Source: an uncultured Prevotellaceae bacterium (GTDB lineage Bacteria; Bacteroidota; Bacteroidia; Bacteroidales; Bacteroidaceae). From it: 27,140 nucleotides of DNA. Shown one piece after another: positions 1 to 7,550 of the stretch (its first letter is position 1; each line of letters starts with the position of its first letter). The position numbers and the translations under genes were made by a program. The notes below the pieces were generated by a model, which saw only the letters and a program-made list of their open reading frames with translations, was not told the DNA's origin and searched no databases. Location: contig OMXX01000050.1 of NCBI GenBank assembly GCA_900315105.1, forward strand, positions 1-27,140, given 5' to 3'.

Positions 1-1
1 C

Positions 2-163
2 CCTGATGCATACAAGCGCATCAAGATATGGCGTATTCAGCACTATGCAGACACCAAGAGAATGGATCAGGCACACAAAGCCCTTCGCAAATTCGTTGAA
101 GACACCCATAACGGAAGGATGCAGTCTGGCTGGAGTGACGGAGGCAAGTTGTTAAGCTATTAA
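2..163 (+). CDS. Partial gene, C-terminal 53 residues of an unknown protein
   Basis: An open frame enters from the left edge and ends at TAA 161-163. The 53 visible residues are basic and helical-looking (PDAYKRIKIWRIQHYADTKR at the start, ending SDGGKLLSY). I do not recognise a family. The gene ends 10 bases before the next start, so it probably shares a transcript with the yccF-like gene. The N-terminus lies outside the window. Confidence 0.55.
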   Translation, partial: PDAYKRIKIWRIQHYADTKRMDQAHKALRKFVEDTHNGRMQSGWSDGGKLLSY

Positions 164-173
164 TATTTGACAA

Positions 174-566
174 ATGAAGATACTAGGCAATATTATTTGG
201 TGGATCTTTGGCGGTCTTGAAGCTGCCATTGGCTATTTCACAGGCAGTTTGGCGTTGGCAATTACCATAATCGGCATACCCATAGCAATACAGACATTCA
301 AGATAGGTCTTCTATGCCTATGGCCATTCGGTTCAAAGGTAAGGGACACAAAGAGTCCTACTGGTTGCATACGCATACCTCTGAATATCCTCTGGCTGAT
401 ATTCGGTGGTCTGTGGTCATGGATAATGCACGTATTCTTCGGATTGCTGCTATGTTACGGTGATAGGAATACCATGGGGCAAACAGCACTTCAAGATGGC
501 AGCACTATCGCTTGCACCATTCGGCAAGGAAGTAGAATTAGGAATATAAGATTGAGAAAGGTATAG
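174..566 (+). pseudogene. yccF: YccF-family inner-membrane protein, frameshifted
   Basis: The first ~95 residues match the YccF (DUF307) family of small multi-pass membrane proteins of unknown function: a hydrophobic N-terminal segment, ITIIGIPIAIQTFKIGLLCLWPFG (residues ~31-54), then a second hydrophobic segment (NILWLIFGGLWSWIMHVFFG). YccF proteins carry two copies of the IxxIGIPxGxxxFKxAxLxLxPFG signature. In the open frame the second copy is missing and replaced by an unrelated tail up to 566. It is intact in the +1 frame: from base 457 one reads TVIGIPWGKQHFK, then APFGKEVELGI and a stop at 547-549. A small indel near 450-456 (for example loss of 2 bases from a TG-rich run) explains this. 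It may be a real mutation or a sequencing error. Confidence 0.8.
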
Positions 567-572
567 AAACCG

Positions 573-1109
573 ATGATGACATTATACATAGTCCGACATG
601 GACAGACAGAGGAAAACCTTCAGAGAATTCTTCAGGGCCACATACCAGGAACTCTTACGGAAAAGGGGAAGGAGGAAGTTAGAGAAGCGGCAGAGCTGCT
701 TTCCAAGGAAGGCGTTAAGTTCACGAGGATTGTTTCAAGTGACCTCAAACGCGCAATGGATTCTGCCAATATCATTTCAGAGAGGCTTCATCTCCCCGTT
801 ACTCCCATGGAGATTCTTAGAGAGCGTGACTGGGGAAAGTTCACAGGAATGTCTATTGCAGAAGCTGCGGACAAATACCGTATTGACGGCAAATGGATAT
901 TCCCGGAAGGAACGACAGAAACAGAAGAGGGAATCTACGAGCGTGCCAGCAAGGCATTGGTGGAATTACAGCGTCGATATGCTGATGAAACGATTATTGT
1001 AGTTACCCACGGACAGTTCGCAAGAAACCTCATTGCATCACATTTCAACTGCAATTACCATGATGTCGCATCATTCGTTAATGCAGAAATAAGGATGCTG
1101 AACATATAA
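573..1109 (+). CDS. Histidine phosphatase (phosphoglycerate mutase-like) family protein
   Basis: This 178-residue cytoplasmic enzyme belongs to the phosphohistidine phosphatase superfamily. The phosphate-pocket motif R8-H9-G10 is at the N-terminus, the second arginine is in SSDLKRA (R60), the acid residue is in RERDWG (E84), and the second histidine is in VVTHGQ (H146). This is the full catalytic set. The substrate cannot be told from sequence; the family includes small-molecule phosphatases (CobC, PhoE types) and protein phosphatases such as SixA. It starts ATGATG, so either Met could be used. It begins 6 bases after the end of the frameshifted yccF frame and 29 bases before the SUI1 gene, so co-transcription is likely. 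Confidence 0.88.
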   Translation: MMTLYIVRHGQTEENLQRILQGHIPGTLTEKGKEEVREAAELLSKEGVKFTRIVSSDLKRAMDSANIISERLHLPVTPMEILRERDWGKFTGMSIAEAADKYRIDGKWIFPEGTTETEEGIYERASKALVELQRRYADETIIVVTHGQFARNLIASHFNCNYHDVASFVNAEIRMLNI

Positions 1110-1138
1110 CAAACTATAGTCAAATCTACATAGTAACT

Positions 1139-1543
1139 ATGGCAGACTGGAAAAGTTCCCTTGCTGCTCTTGGGGCAACAGAAGATACAAGCGACAAGAA
1201 AGAAAAGACAGACATTGACCGTAAGAAGCGTGTTGGTGTCGTATATTCTACCAATCAGGACTTCAGGTATTCTGATGACAGTCAGGAAGAGACAGAAATC
1301 CTGCCTAAGAATCAGCAGAAACTGCGTCTGAGCATGGAAAGAGCCGGACGTGGCGGTAAAACTGTTACACTTGTAAAAGGCTTTGTCGGTTCAGAGGAAG
1401 ACATTAACGCTCTCTGCAAACAGTTGAAGCAGAAATGTGGCGTAGGCGGTTCTGTCAAGGGCGGAGAAATCATCATACAGGGTGACCACCGACAGCGACT
1501 CGTTGAAATACTCAAGAATGAAGGTTATACTCAGACAAAATAA
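1139..1543 (+). CDS. SUI1/eIF1-like translation factor family protein
   Basis: This 134-residue protein has the SUI1 (YciH) fold in its C-terminal half. The signature KCGVGGSVKGGEIIIQGDH lies at residues 99-117, preceded by RAGRGGKTVTLVKGF (68-82). Residues 1-60 are a charged linker typical of the Bacteroidetes members. eIF1 binds the small ribosomal subunit and controls start-codon choice in eukaryotes. The role of the bacterial homologues is not settled, but an RNA- or ribosome-binding function is expected. It is followed after 10 bases by the lysine-rich gene at 1554. Confidence 0.88.
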   Translation: MADWKSSLAALGATEDTSDKKEKTDIDRKKRVGVVYSTNQDFRYSDDSQEETEILPKNQQKLRLSMERAGRGGKTVTLVKGFVGSEEDINALCKQLKQKCGVGGSVKGGEIIIQGDHRQRLVEILKNEGYTQTK

Positions 1544-1553
1544 AGAAATCATA

Positions 1554-2087
1554 ATGACACTAAAGGAATTTAACGAAATAAACTGGCATCGTGGAAATGT
1601 TGCCAAGTTGAATAATGGCAAAGAATATCTTGTAAAGGGAACAAAAGGTCATGGCAAGTATCTCCTACTCTATTCCGATGAATACGACAAGTACTTCATG
1701 GCAGATTACAAAATTGTCGAGTGCCGTATCTCTGATTATGAAGAGCCAGAAGAGGTTTATCAGGAGAAGAAACGTCAGAAGCAAGCAGAAGCCCAGGCAA
1801 AGCGTGATGCTGAAAGACAGGCTCTTATAAAGGCAAAGGAAGAGCGCAAGCAGAAAAACCTACAGGAGCAAGAACTTATTCGTCAGGAAGCCTTGGCCAA
1901 AAAGGCTGCAAAGCGCGAGAATCAGTCAGTTGAAAAGAATTCTGGGAAACAGCAACAAACGACTGTTACTCCCAAGCCAGTTGAAAAAACTGATTCTGTA
2001 GCAGAGGAGTCAGTTCCTGAACAACCGAAGAGAAAGCGTAAACGTATTACTGTCAGTCGTACTGAGAAAGTCCAGATTAAATACTAG
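1554..2087 (+). CDS. Lysine/glutamine-rich coiled-coil protein, unknown function
   Basis: I place the start at ATG 1554, because starting further upstream would overlap the SUI1 gene by ~60 bases. The resulting 177-residue protein has a compact N-terminal domain (residues 1-65, MTLKEFNEINWHRGN at the start, with a YLVKGTKGHGKYLLLYSDE stretch). A long charged helix follows (about 70-130, rich in K, E, Q, R), then a disordered linker ending in RKRKRITVSRTEKVQIKY. The basic helix and tail suggest nucleic-acid or ribosome contact, which would fit the SUI1 neighbour, but that is inference. No named family is recognised. Confidence 0.65.
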   Translation: MTLKEFNEINWHRGNVAKLNNGKEYLVKGTKGHGKYLLLYSDEYDKYFMADYKIVECRISDYEEPEEVYQEKKRQKQAEAQAKRDAERQALIKAKEERKQKNLQEQELIRQEALAKKAAKRENQSVEKNSGKQQQTTVTPKPVEKTDSVAEESVPEQPKRKRKRITVSRTEKVQIKY

Positions 2088-2090
2088 TTG

Positions 2091-2309
2091 ATGTATATGG
2101 CAACCAACGAACAGGCTTTATTGGCAGAGATGCAAGCCATGGGATATACGAATGGTCTTTGCATCACAGCCCTTCATATACTGTCGCAGTCCAAACAGGC
2201 AGTAAACGACATGCTTGCCTATATCTATGACGAACATCCCACGGAGGAAGAATTCATAGAGAAATTAGCCAGGATCTGTGACATAAACGGACTTAGTCCG
2301 GAAAAGTGA
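2091..2309 (+). CDS. Small UBA-like helical protein
   Basis: This protein has about 70-72 residues. The TAG of the previous gene is followed at once by TTG ATG TAT ATG, so the start is ATG 2091 or ATG 2097. Two short helical blocks of the type MQAMGYTNGLCITALHILS and QAVNDMLAYIYDEHPTEEE resemble the MGY...A...(A/V)..AI.(W/Y) pattern of ubiquitin-associated-like three-helix modules. Small proteins of this shape occur in Bacteroidales accessory DNA. No function can be assigned. Confidence 0.5.
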   Translation: MYMATNEQALLAEMQAMGYTNGLCITALHILSQSKQAVNDMLAYIYDEHPTEEEFIEKLARICDINGLSPEK

Positions 2310-2473
2310 GATTATATGGATTATAATTCCAGGGATGGAAAGAAATATAACATATAGGAATGAAGCATACAGAGTCAACGCTTACTTCCTTCTCAACTCT
2401 TATCATTGACTGTAGAATTCTCAGTTATTGATGATGAAATAGCTAATCAATTCTGTAAAGTTGAAAAAACAAG

Positions 2474-3010
2474 ATGATGACAGAGAAAAAAGTCAACATA
2501 GCTAGAGCAGACGAGCAAATAAAGCATCTCTATGAGACGGCATTCTCAGAAGTCGAGCAAATCCCTTGGGATGACCTGTTGCGTCTTGTCGAGGAAATGC
2601 CTTTGGACTTCACGGCATACTACGATGAAGAATGCCTTATTGGATTCACTATCGTATATCCTAGAAAGTCTTTCAACTGGTACTGGTATTTTGCCGTATG
2701 CGAGGAACTACGGGGTAAAGGCTATGGTCAGAGAATATTGAATCTTTTGATTGAGAAATACAAAGGTCAGACCTCTGTCCTGGATATGGAAAGCCCTACA
2801 CAGGTGTGTGATAACCAGAACCAACGCAAACGCCGTCACAATTTCTATCTTCGTAACGGTTTTAGGGACACAAATGTATATCGTACCTACAATGACATAA
2901 CCATGACCATAATGATGATGGGTGAAGGAACGTTCACCATGCAGGACTGGGATGACATAATCCATGAACTGCAACAGTTTTGGTGGCCGGATGACATCAA
3001 GGAAGGATAA
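2474..3010 (+). CDS. GNAT family N-acetyltransferase
   Basis: The 178-residue protein has the GCN5-related acetyltransferase core. A beta-strand ECLIGFTIVYPRKSFNWYWYF leads into the acetyl-CoA pyrophosphate-binding motif with R80-G-K-G-Y-G85 (Q/RxxGxG/A), followed by a helix and a later NFYLRNGF segment typical of motif B. The C-terminus carries extra residues (MQDWDDIIHELQQFWWPDD). The substrate is not predictable; drug, peptide or protein N-acetylation are all possible. It starts ATGATG, and I keep the first Met. Upstream 2310-2473 is non-coding, with no clear promoter. Confidence 0.85.
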   Translation: MMTEKKVNIARADEQIKHLYETAFSEVEQIPWDDLLRLVEEMPLDFTAYYDEECLIGFTIVYPRKSFNWYWYFAVCEELRGKGYGQRILNLLIEKYKGQTSVLDMESPTQVCDNQNQRKRRHNFYLRNGFRDTNVYRTYNDITMTIMMMGEGTFTMQDWDDIIHELQQFWWPDDIKEG

Positions 3011-3051
3011 AGCTTATAATCCCAACAGATTTCTGCTATTCCTTGAAGATG

Positions 3052-3297
3052 CTATTCTTTGGCATTTTTACCACTCTCCCACTCTCCTGAATAGTTACAG
3101 CTTTGCGCGTTGCTAGGTTGCATGAATATGTCCAAACGGTTATTGTCCCAAAGCGTGATCCTGAACTTATATGTAACGATATCATGTTTGAGTGTAAAGA
3201 CAATAATCTGTCCGTCTTCCTTTTTTGTCGGTTTTACACTATATTCTGAGCAAAGCTCGTCAAAATTAAGTCCATCGTTGCTGTATGTCGGACTATA
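3052..3297 (-). pseudogene. C-terminal half of a split DUF4251-like secreted protein
   Basis: Reading on the minus strand, the frame (Y)SPTYSNDGLNFDELCSEY... runs to a stop at 3052. It contains ITLWDNNRLDIFMQPSNAQ and a terminal NYSGEWESG, which look like the beta-rich C-terminal half of DUF4251 lipid- or periplasm-associated proteins of Bacteroidetes. Alone it has no signal peptide and only a fortuitous Met. Its missing N-terminal half is at 11044-11242. Joining the two at the shared 7-bp repeat restores the frame as ...LPYMDEVY-SPTYSNDGLN... (145 residues in total). The family name is from memory; the split itself is read directly from the sequence. Confidence 0.8.
3291..3297. repeat. Left copy of 7-bp direct repeat GACTATA flanking the insertion
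   Basis: GACTATA occurs here and at 11044-11050 in the same orientation. Both copies sit exactly at the break in the DUF4251-like gene. A single copy restores its reading frame, so they are either a target-site duplication or a recombination core. Confidence 0.75.
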
Positions 3298-3460
3298 CAA
3301 AATTGTAGGAGGAGATTTCTATTGTCATGACTGTAAAAATCTGACATCATTAACAGGAGCGCCAAAGAAGATTGAAGGCTCTTTCTGTTGCGCAAACTGC
3401 GATTCTTTGAAGTCATTGGAAGGAGTGCCCGAAATAGTTGGAGGTTCCTTTATTGTTTAA
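3298..3460 (+). pseudogene. Fragment of a Cys-containing leucine-rich-like repeat protein
   Basis: Directly inside the left insertion boundary the plus strand encodes about two and a half copies of a ~22-residue repeat of the form (V)GGDFYCHDCKNLTSLTGAPK / GSFCCANCDSLKSLEGVPE / GGSFIV-stop. Such GGxFxCxxCxxLxSLxGAPxxV repeats belong to longer LRR-like proteins of phage and gut bacteria. The fragment starts at the junction without its own initiation region and stops mid-repeat, so it is a relic broken at both ends. Confidence 0.6.
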
Positions 3461-3804
3461 TTAAACCTCAAATCCGCTTATCCTTCGCTTCTCCTCCGCT
3501 TCAAATCCGCTTCTTAGGATAGGTGAGAAATGGGAATTACATGGGATTTGCAAGGGAATTACATGGGAATTGCAAGTTAGATGAAAACTGACACTACACT
3601 TGGCTACACGAATTAGAGTCGTAAAATTAATGTGATATTTACGTGGAATTTATGAGAACTTGCTTTAGCTTGATGAGCTTCAGCGAATAATTAAAGTTGA
3701 CTCACGTAATGAAAACATTGTTACAAAAATACCGAAAATGCAATAAGGAGGTATGGTCTTGAAGAAAAATGCGATTGGCATAACACTTTTGGAGAAAATT
3801 ATTC
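3461..3804. other. Non-coding, repeat-bearing stretch inside the insertion
   Basis: No convincing gene is present. The stretch holds a CCGCTT-rich patch (about 3474-3515, four imperfect copies of TCCGCTT/TTCGCTT) and a tandem 22-bp repeat at 3532-3575. The remainder is AT-rich with scattered stops in all frames. It ends at the promoter at 3805-3833. Confidence 0.6.
3532..3575. repeat. Two tandem 22-bp direct repeats
   Basis: Bases 3532-3553 and 3554-3575 are identical except for one position (ATTTGCAA versus ATTGCAA with GGGA before it). Each begins GGGAATTACATGGGA. They follow the truncated LRR-like fragment and may be the remains of a longer array. Confidence 0.8.
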
Positions 3805-3833
3805 TTTGTTTCAGAAGAAAATGTTTATCTTTG
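3805..3833 (+). promoter_or_regulatory. Bacteroidetes-type promoter for the 3884 gene
   Basis: TTTG at 3805-3808 and TATCTTTG (TAnnTTTG) at 3826-3833, separated by 17 nt, match the sigma-ABfr consensus. The start codon is 50 bases downstream. It probably drives the 3884, 4159 and 4618 genes. Confidence 0.6.
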
Positions 3834-3883
3834 CAAAATCCTATTAGAACAATAATAACTGAAACCACTTTAAAAGAGAACAT

Positions 3884-4114
3884 ATGACAGTGTTAGGATT
3901 TTTTGTTTTAATTTTCTTTGCATTGGTGTTTCCTTGGATCTTTGATAGAATATGTATGTACATTTCCAAGAAGACTACCAAGCATGAGTATGGTATTCAA
4001 GATACATACGAGCACTTTCACAAGGAACTCGTCAAAATAGAAAGAGCGCGCAAAAGACGTGCTTTTTATGAAACTGTACAAAAGTTCTTTAGAAAACTCT
4101 TTGGTGGCAAATAG
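3884..4114 (+). CDS. Small single-pass membrane protein
   Basis: A 76-residue protein with one N-terminal hydrophobic segment (residues 4-20, LGFFVLIFFALVFPWIF), then a charged cytoplasmic tail rich in Lys, Arg and His (HKELVKIERARKRRAFYETV...FFRKLFGGK). The topology is likely N-out or signal-anchor with a basic inner tail. No family is recognised. It is first in a likely three-gene operon with the acidic protein and the metallopeptidase; gaps are 44 and 39 bases. Confidence 0.6.
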   Translation: MTVLGFFVLIFFALVFPWIFDRICMYISKKTTKHEYGIQDTYEHFHKELVKIERARKRRAFYETVQKFFRKLFGGK

Positions 4115-4158
4115 TAATAGGTAGCAACATCTAATAACAAAACTATATCAATACTAAT

Positions 4159-4578
4159 ATGAGTACAACAGAAGACGCAGAACTACTAACCGTTGGTCAA
4201 CTTGTTGAGGAGTTGGCTGAGTTTGAAGAGGACTACTCTGACTATGACGTAGTGTGCTGGACTCCCGACCATGAGCCTTGTTTCCCTACAAGTGTAGAAC
4301 TTGATGGGGATGGTGACCTTTGCATCAGCCTTAAAGAGGATGATGGGGAGAACTACAATGTTGGTATGCTTCTTGAGGAACTCAGCAAGTATGATGAAGA
4401 CACTCCGGTATATGTTGCCGCTCGTGGTCTTTTCATGAATATTGAGGTGAAAAATGACTACACCATCTTCTACGAAGACCTTGATGAAGAAAGCGACATT
4501 GAGGTCGTTGCCTGCGATGGCATCGTCTTTGGTGAATATGAAGATGAGTGGGAAGAAGAAGATGATGATGATTTTTGA
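4159..4578 (+). CDS. Acidic protein with two internal domain copies
   Basis: A 139-residue, strongly acidic protein. Two copies of a short module are visible: TVGQLVEELAEFEEDYSDYDV (residues 11-31) and NVGMLLEELSKYDEDTPVYV (67-86). Each is followed by a beta-hairpin-like stretch ending in an acidic loop. Single copies of the (T/N)VxxLxEELxxxxxDxxVxV module are common as small phage and plasmid proteins of unknown role. The C-terminus is a run of Glu/Asp. It could be a DNA mimic or a partner of the basic tail of the preceding gene, but nothing in the sequence proves this. Confidence 0.6.
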   Translation: MSTTEDAELLTVGQLVEELAEFEEDYSDYDVVCWTPDHEPCFPTSVELDGDGDLCISLKEDDGENYNVGMLLEELSKYDEDTPVYVAARGLFMNIEVKNDYTIFYEDLDEESDIEVVACDGIVFGEYEDEWEEEDDDDF

Positions 4579-4617
4579 GTCAAACAATAATAACATAAAC
4601 TAAAACTATTCACTATA

Positions 4618-6063
4618 ATGAACACACCTATTCAAGAACCTACAGAAAGGATAGGTATTACGATTGTCGATGACAATGGGCTTTGTAGCTCATCGCAAAT
4701 AAAACTCCTCCAGAATTGTGCATCCTTGTATTTTATGTTAGAGGAATACAAGTCGCTTGCAGACATACTGAACTCCTTGGGAGTTAAGGTTTGTATCTGT
4801 AAAGGAATCATCGAACATGACAACTCAGACTTTCTGAAAGAAACTGAAGATTTCTGGCGTTCTGTATTAGGAAATCCAGATGCAAGCGAAGAAGAAAGGC
4901 ATGAAGGGGAAATAAACCTTTACACAATCCGGCAGGAATGTGAATGTCCGAAAACTCTTCTCCGTGGAAGGTATCTTTCAAATGAGAAAACAATAGAACT
5001 TTTCCCAGAAGAGATGATGGCTGAAACTGAGGGCGCAGAACACATGGAAGAGCTATTGGTTTCTACTTTGGTTCATGAGACTATGCACGCATACTTTAAC
5101 CGTCCAGGGCATGAAGGCTATCCATACGCATATTTCGTAGAAGAGCCATTGGCTGAGTTTGGTATGCTCCTTTACTTGTACAAGACTGGAAGTTGCTTCT
5201 ACAAATGGGCATATAATGATGTGGCAGGAAAGAAAAGTTGCTATCATCATGGCGCACAACTGATGGATCAGTATATTGCAGAAGATTTTCCATCTGCCAT
5301 AAAGCAATATCTGGTGGAATATAAGATTGGACTGGACCAATACGCCATGCTCAGTTTCAATTATAATGACAAAACTGTTACTCTGCCAAAGAGGAACACC
5401 TCTATTGCCATTAACGGGCTGCAATGGAAAAATATCTTAGGCGACAATCCACCTCGTTATTGTTATGATAAGGCAACCAACACGTTATATCTTGATGGTG
5501 ATTGGAGCAGAGGCCGTCATCATAATTGGGAGATGCGTGATAGACGGATGCATAATGATGCTTATTTCATGATTGATCACTGGTATGTAGACTTCCATTG
5601 CCCAAGTAAATTGTCAAGAATCTATTTAGCAGACAACTTCACAATCAGCCGTCATCATCAACTTGAGGATCTCCTATCAGAACACACGATAACGGTATCT
5701 CCTGCAAACAAGAATATTACCATCGTAAAAGGTGTAGCTATCTTTAAGCAAGACAACACACCTGTTTTACGAGAATGTGGAGATGGCTTGTACAAGATCT
5801 GTCGCAATGGTAAGTGGGGTGTCGTAGATACACAACTTACCCAGATTGTACCTTGCAAATACGATAGTATATGGGGTGATTTTGACAAGAATGACTTGAT
5901 TGAAGTGCGAAACAATTCACTTCATGGGTTAGTGAACAAGAATGGTGAAGAGCAGGTTCCTGTAAAATACACAGATATTGATGAGAACGATGATGGAACT
6001 TATACTGTCAAACAAGATGGCAAAGAGTTCAAGATCGACAAGTTTGGCAACAAGATAGAATAG
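4618..6063 (+). CDS. HExxH metallopeptidase-like protein with C-terminal WG repeats
   Basis: A 481-residue protein with no signal peptide. Residues 1-240 hold a gluzincin-like zinc site: H153-E154-T-M-H157 in LVSTLVHETMHAYF, then EEPLAEF (E176 or E180) at the spacing expected for the third zinc ligand. Residues ~245-375 form an unassigned beta-rich region. Residues ~395-481 contain WG-type repeats (GKWGVVD, then a degenerate LHGLVNKNGE with PVKYTDID). WG repeats are predicted binding modules, and their fusion to a soluble zinc protease is unusual. A substrate cannot be named. It is the last gene of the 3884-6063 operon. A non-enzymatic role is possible, but the three candidate ligands are intact. 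Confidence 0.7.
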   Translation: MNTPIQEPTERIGITIVDDNGLCSSSQIKLLQNCASLYFMLEEYKSLADILNSLGVKVCICKGIIEHDNSDFLKETEDFWRSVLGNPDASEEERHEGEINLYTIRQECECPKTLLRGRYLSNEKTIELFPEEMMAETEGAEHMEELLVSTLVHETMHAYFNRPGHEGYPYAYFVEEPLAEFGMLLYLYKTGSCFYKWAYNDVAGKKSCYHHGAQLMDQYIAEDFPSAIKQYLVEYKIGLDQYAMLSFNYNDKTVTLPKRNTSIAINGLQWKNILGDNPPRYCYDKATNTLYLDGDWSRGRHHNWEMRDRRMHNDAYFMIDHWYVDFHCPSKLSRIYLADNFTISRHHQLEDLLSEHTITVSPANKNITIVKGVAIFKQDNTPVLRECGDGLYKICRNGKWGVVDTQLTQIVPCKYDSIWGDFDKNDLIEVRNNSLHGLVNKNGEEQVPVKYTDIDENDDGTYTVKQDGKEFKIDKFGNKIE

Positions 6064-6160
6064 GCTCTACATGATGTTGGATGTGGATTGATTGCACTCC
6101 CAAAGCTACGAACTCAAAAGAACAATACAATCATTTTACAAACATTTATTAAACAAGTTA

Positions 6161-6204
6161 TTCACAAGAATAATGTGATGTTATAATTATATCATTCTTG
6201 TGAA
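6161..6204. repeat. 11-bp perfect inverted repeat before the LRR gene
   Basis: TTCACAAGAAT (6161-6171) and ATTCTTGTGAA (6194-6204) are exact reverse complements. Extending inward gives 14 bp with one mismatch, and the centre contains the palindrome ATAATTAT. It ends 17 bases before ATG 6222. No T-run follows, so an operator or 5'-UTR hairpin is more likely than a terminator. Confidence 0.6.
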
Positions 6205-6221
6205 GACTTACTAAAGAACTT

Positions 6222-7505
6222 ATGACAATGAAAAAATTTCATGATGGCAGACCTATATTTGAAGCTGCCAATAGCGAAGAACTCGCCAAGGCCGTCGAAG
6301 CATTTGACGATGAAGTGAAGCCTCCTTATGTAGTGAGAATACCTGACACTTCAAAGGAAGTAAAGGAACTGGCGTTTTTTGAAAATGATACAATAGATGT
6401 AGTTTTACTACCTACTTCTGTGGTAACAATTGCAAAAATGGCATTCTGGAGTTGCACAAAACTTGACCGTATTTCCATTCCAAACTCCGTAAAAGAGATT
6501 GGAGAAAATGCTTTTAAAATGTGTGCAAACCTTACTGAGATAAATATACCTGAATCAGTAATTAAAATTGGTCAGGAAGCCTTCTCTCGCTGTATAAGGC
6601 TTACAAGTATTAGTGTTAGTCCTAACAATCAGGTGTATGGAGGTCATAATGCTATCATTGAGAAAAAATCCCACAAATTGATTTGGGGGTGCCAGAACAC
6701 AATCATCCCTAACTCAGTAAAAGAGATTGACAATGAGGCTTTCCATGGTTGTATAGGTCTAAAAAGCATCACCATTCCAAGTTCTGTAACGCATATTGGT
6801 TTTAGTGCATTTAGCGACTGTCAAGATTTAGAAGAAGTTGATTTGTCATCTTCCCAAATCACAAAATTAGGACATGATGTATTCCGCAATTGCAAAAATC
6901 TCAAACGTATTAATCTTCCCAATACTGTTACGGAGATTTTTGGGGAGACATTTTGCGGATGTTCAAGTCTAACAGACATTAACCTTCCAAAATCATTGAC
7001 AAAAATTGGTTACCGTGTTTTCGAGGGTTGTAAAAGCCTTGCCTCAATCACTTTCCCAAACTCCATAACGAGTATAGGAGCAGAAGCATTCTATGGAACA
7101 AAATGGTATAATGAACTACCAAATGGTTTTGTTTATGTGGGGCAAGTTCTTTATGGATGTAAAGGCAAAATGCCAGCAAATACAGTTGTTTCTGTAAAAT
7201 ATGGAACAAAGGGTATTGCAGGAGGAGCGTTCTGTGGTTGCTCAGGTCTTACTTCAATTACAATCCCAGACTCTGTGACAAACATTGGAGAGGCTGCATT
7301 TTGTAATTGCGCAGGCCTTACAAAAATTGTCATTCCTGATTCGGTGAAGACAATTGGGACAGAAGCCTTCTCTGAATGCTATAATCTGAAGGAAATTCAC
7401 ATAAAAAATCCAGCATTACTTAAGAATGTGCGTCCTTATCTTTGCTATAATGTCAGAATCATAACCACACAATCAAGTGTGGATGAAGAAGATGATTACA
7501 TATAA
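6222..7505 (+). CDS. BspA-type leucine-rich repeat (LRR_5) protein
   Basis: A 427-residue protein built of about a dozen ~23-residue repeats of the pattern (S/T)IxIPxSVxxIGxxAFxxCxxL, for example SIPNSVKEIGENAFKMCANL and TIPDSVTNIGEAAFCNCAGL. This is the LRR_5/BspA family, usually cell-surface adhesins. This copy has no signal peptide, lipobox or sorting domain, so on sequence it should be cytoplasmic. The first ~55 residues are a non-repeat cap and the C-terminus ends in an acidic tail (VDEEDDYI). ATG 6222 or ATG 6228 could be the start. It lies 45 bases before the DUF2779 nuclease, and co-transcription is likely. Confidence 0.8.
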   Translation: MTMKKFHDGRPIFEAANSEELAKAVEAFDDEVKPPYVVRIPDTSKEVKELAFFENDTIDVVLLPTSVVTIAKMAFWSCTKLDRISIPNSVKEIGENAFKMCANLTEINIPESVIKIGQEAFSRCIRLTSISVSPNNQVYGGHNAIIEKKSHKLIWGCQNTIIPNSVKEIDNEAFHGCIGLKSITIPSSVTHIGFSAFSDCQDLEEVDLSSSQITKLGHDVFRNCKNLKRINLPNTVTEIFGETFCGCSSLTDINLPKSLTKIGYRVFEGCKSLASITFPNSITSIGAEAFYGTKWYNELPNGFVYVGQVLYGCKGKMPANTVVSVKYGTKGIAGGAFCGCSGLTSITIPDSVTNIGEAAFCNCAGLTKIVIPDSVKTIGTEAFSECYNLKEIHIKNPALLKNVRPYLCYNVRIITTQSSVDEEDDYI

Positions 7506-7550
7506 AATCATCATCTGCATCCTCTTAACCATATAATTCAAGAACAGAAT

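Noticed and set aside
2310..2473. Possible gene or RNA between the UBA-like and GNAT genes
   Set aside because: Only a 13-codon frame and a weak bulged hairpin around an EcoRI-like GAATTC are visible.
3110..3460. A continuous plus-strand frame of 116 codons
   Set aside because: Its first 60 codons are antisense of the DUF4251-like C-terminal half; only the part after 3297 reads as a real repeat protein, so the frame is a junction artefact.
3461..3804. CRISPR-like array from the short repeats
   Set aside because: There are only two tandem copies without spacers and no cas genes nearby; the DUF2779 protein is Cas4-like in fold only.
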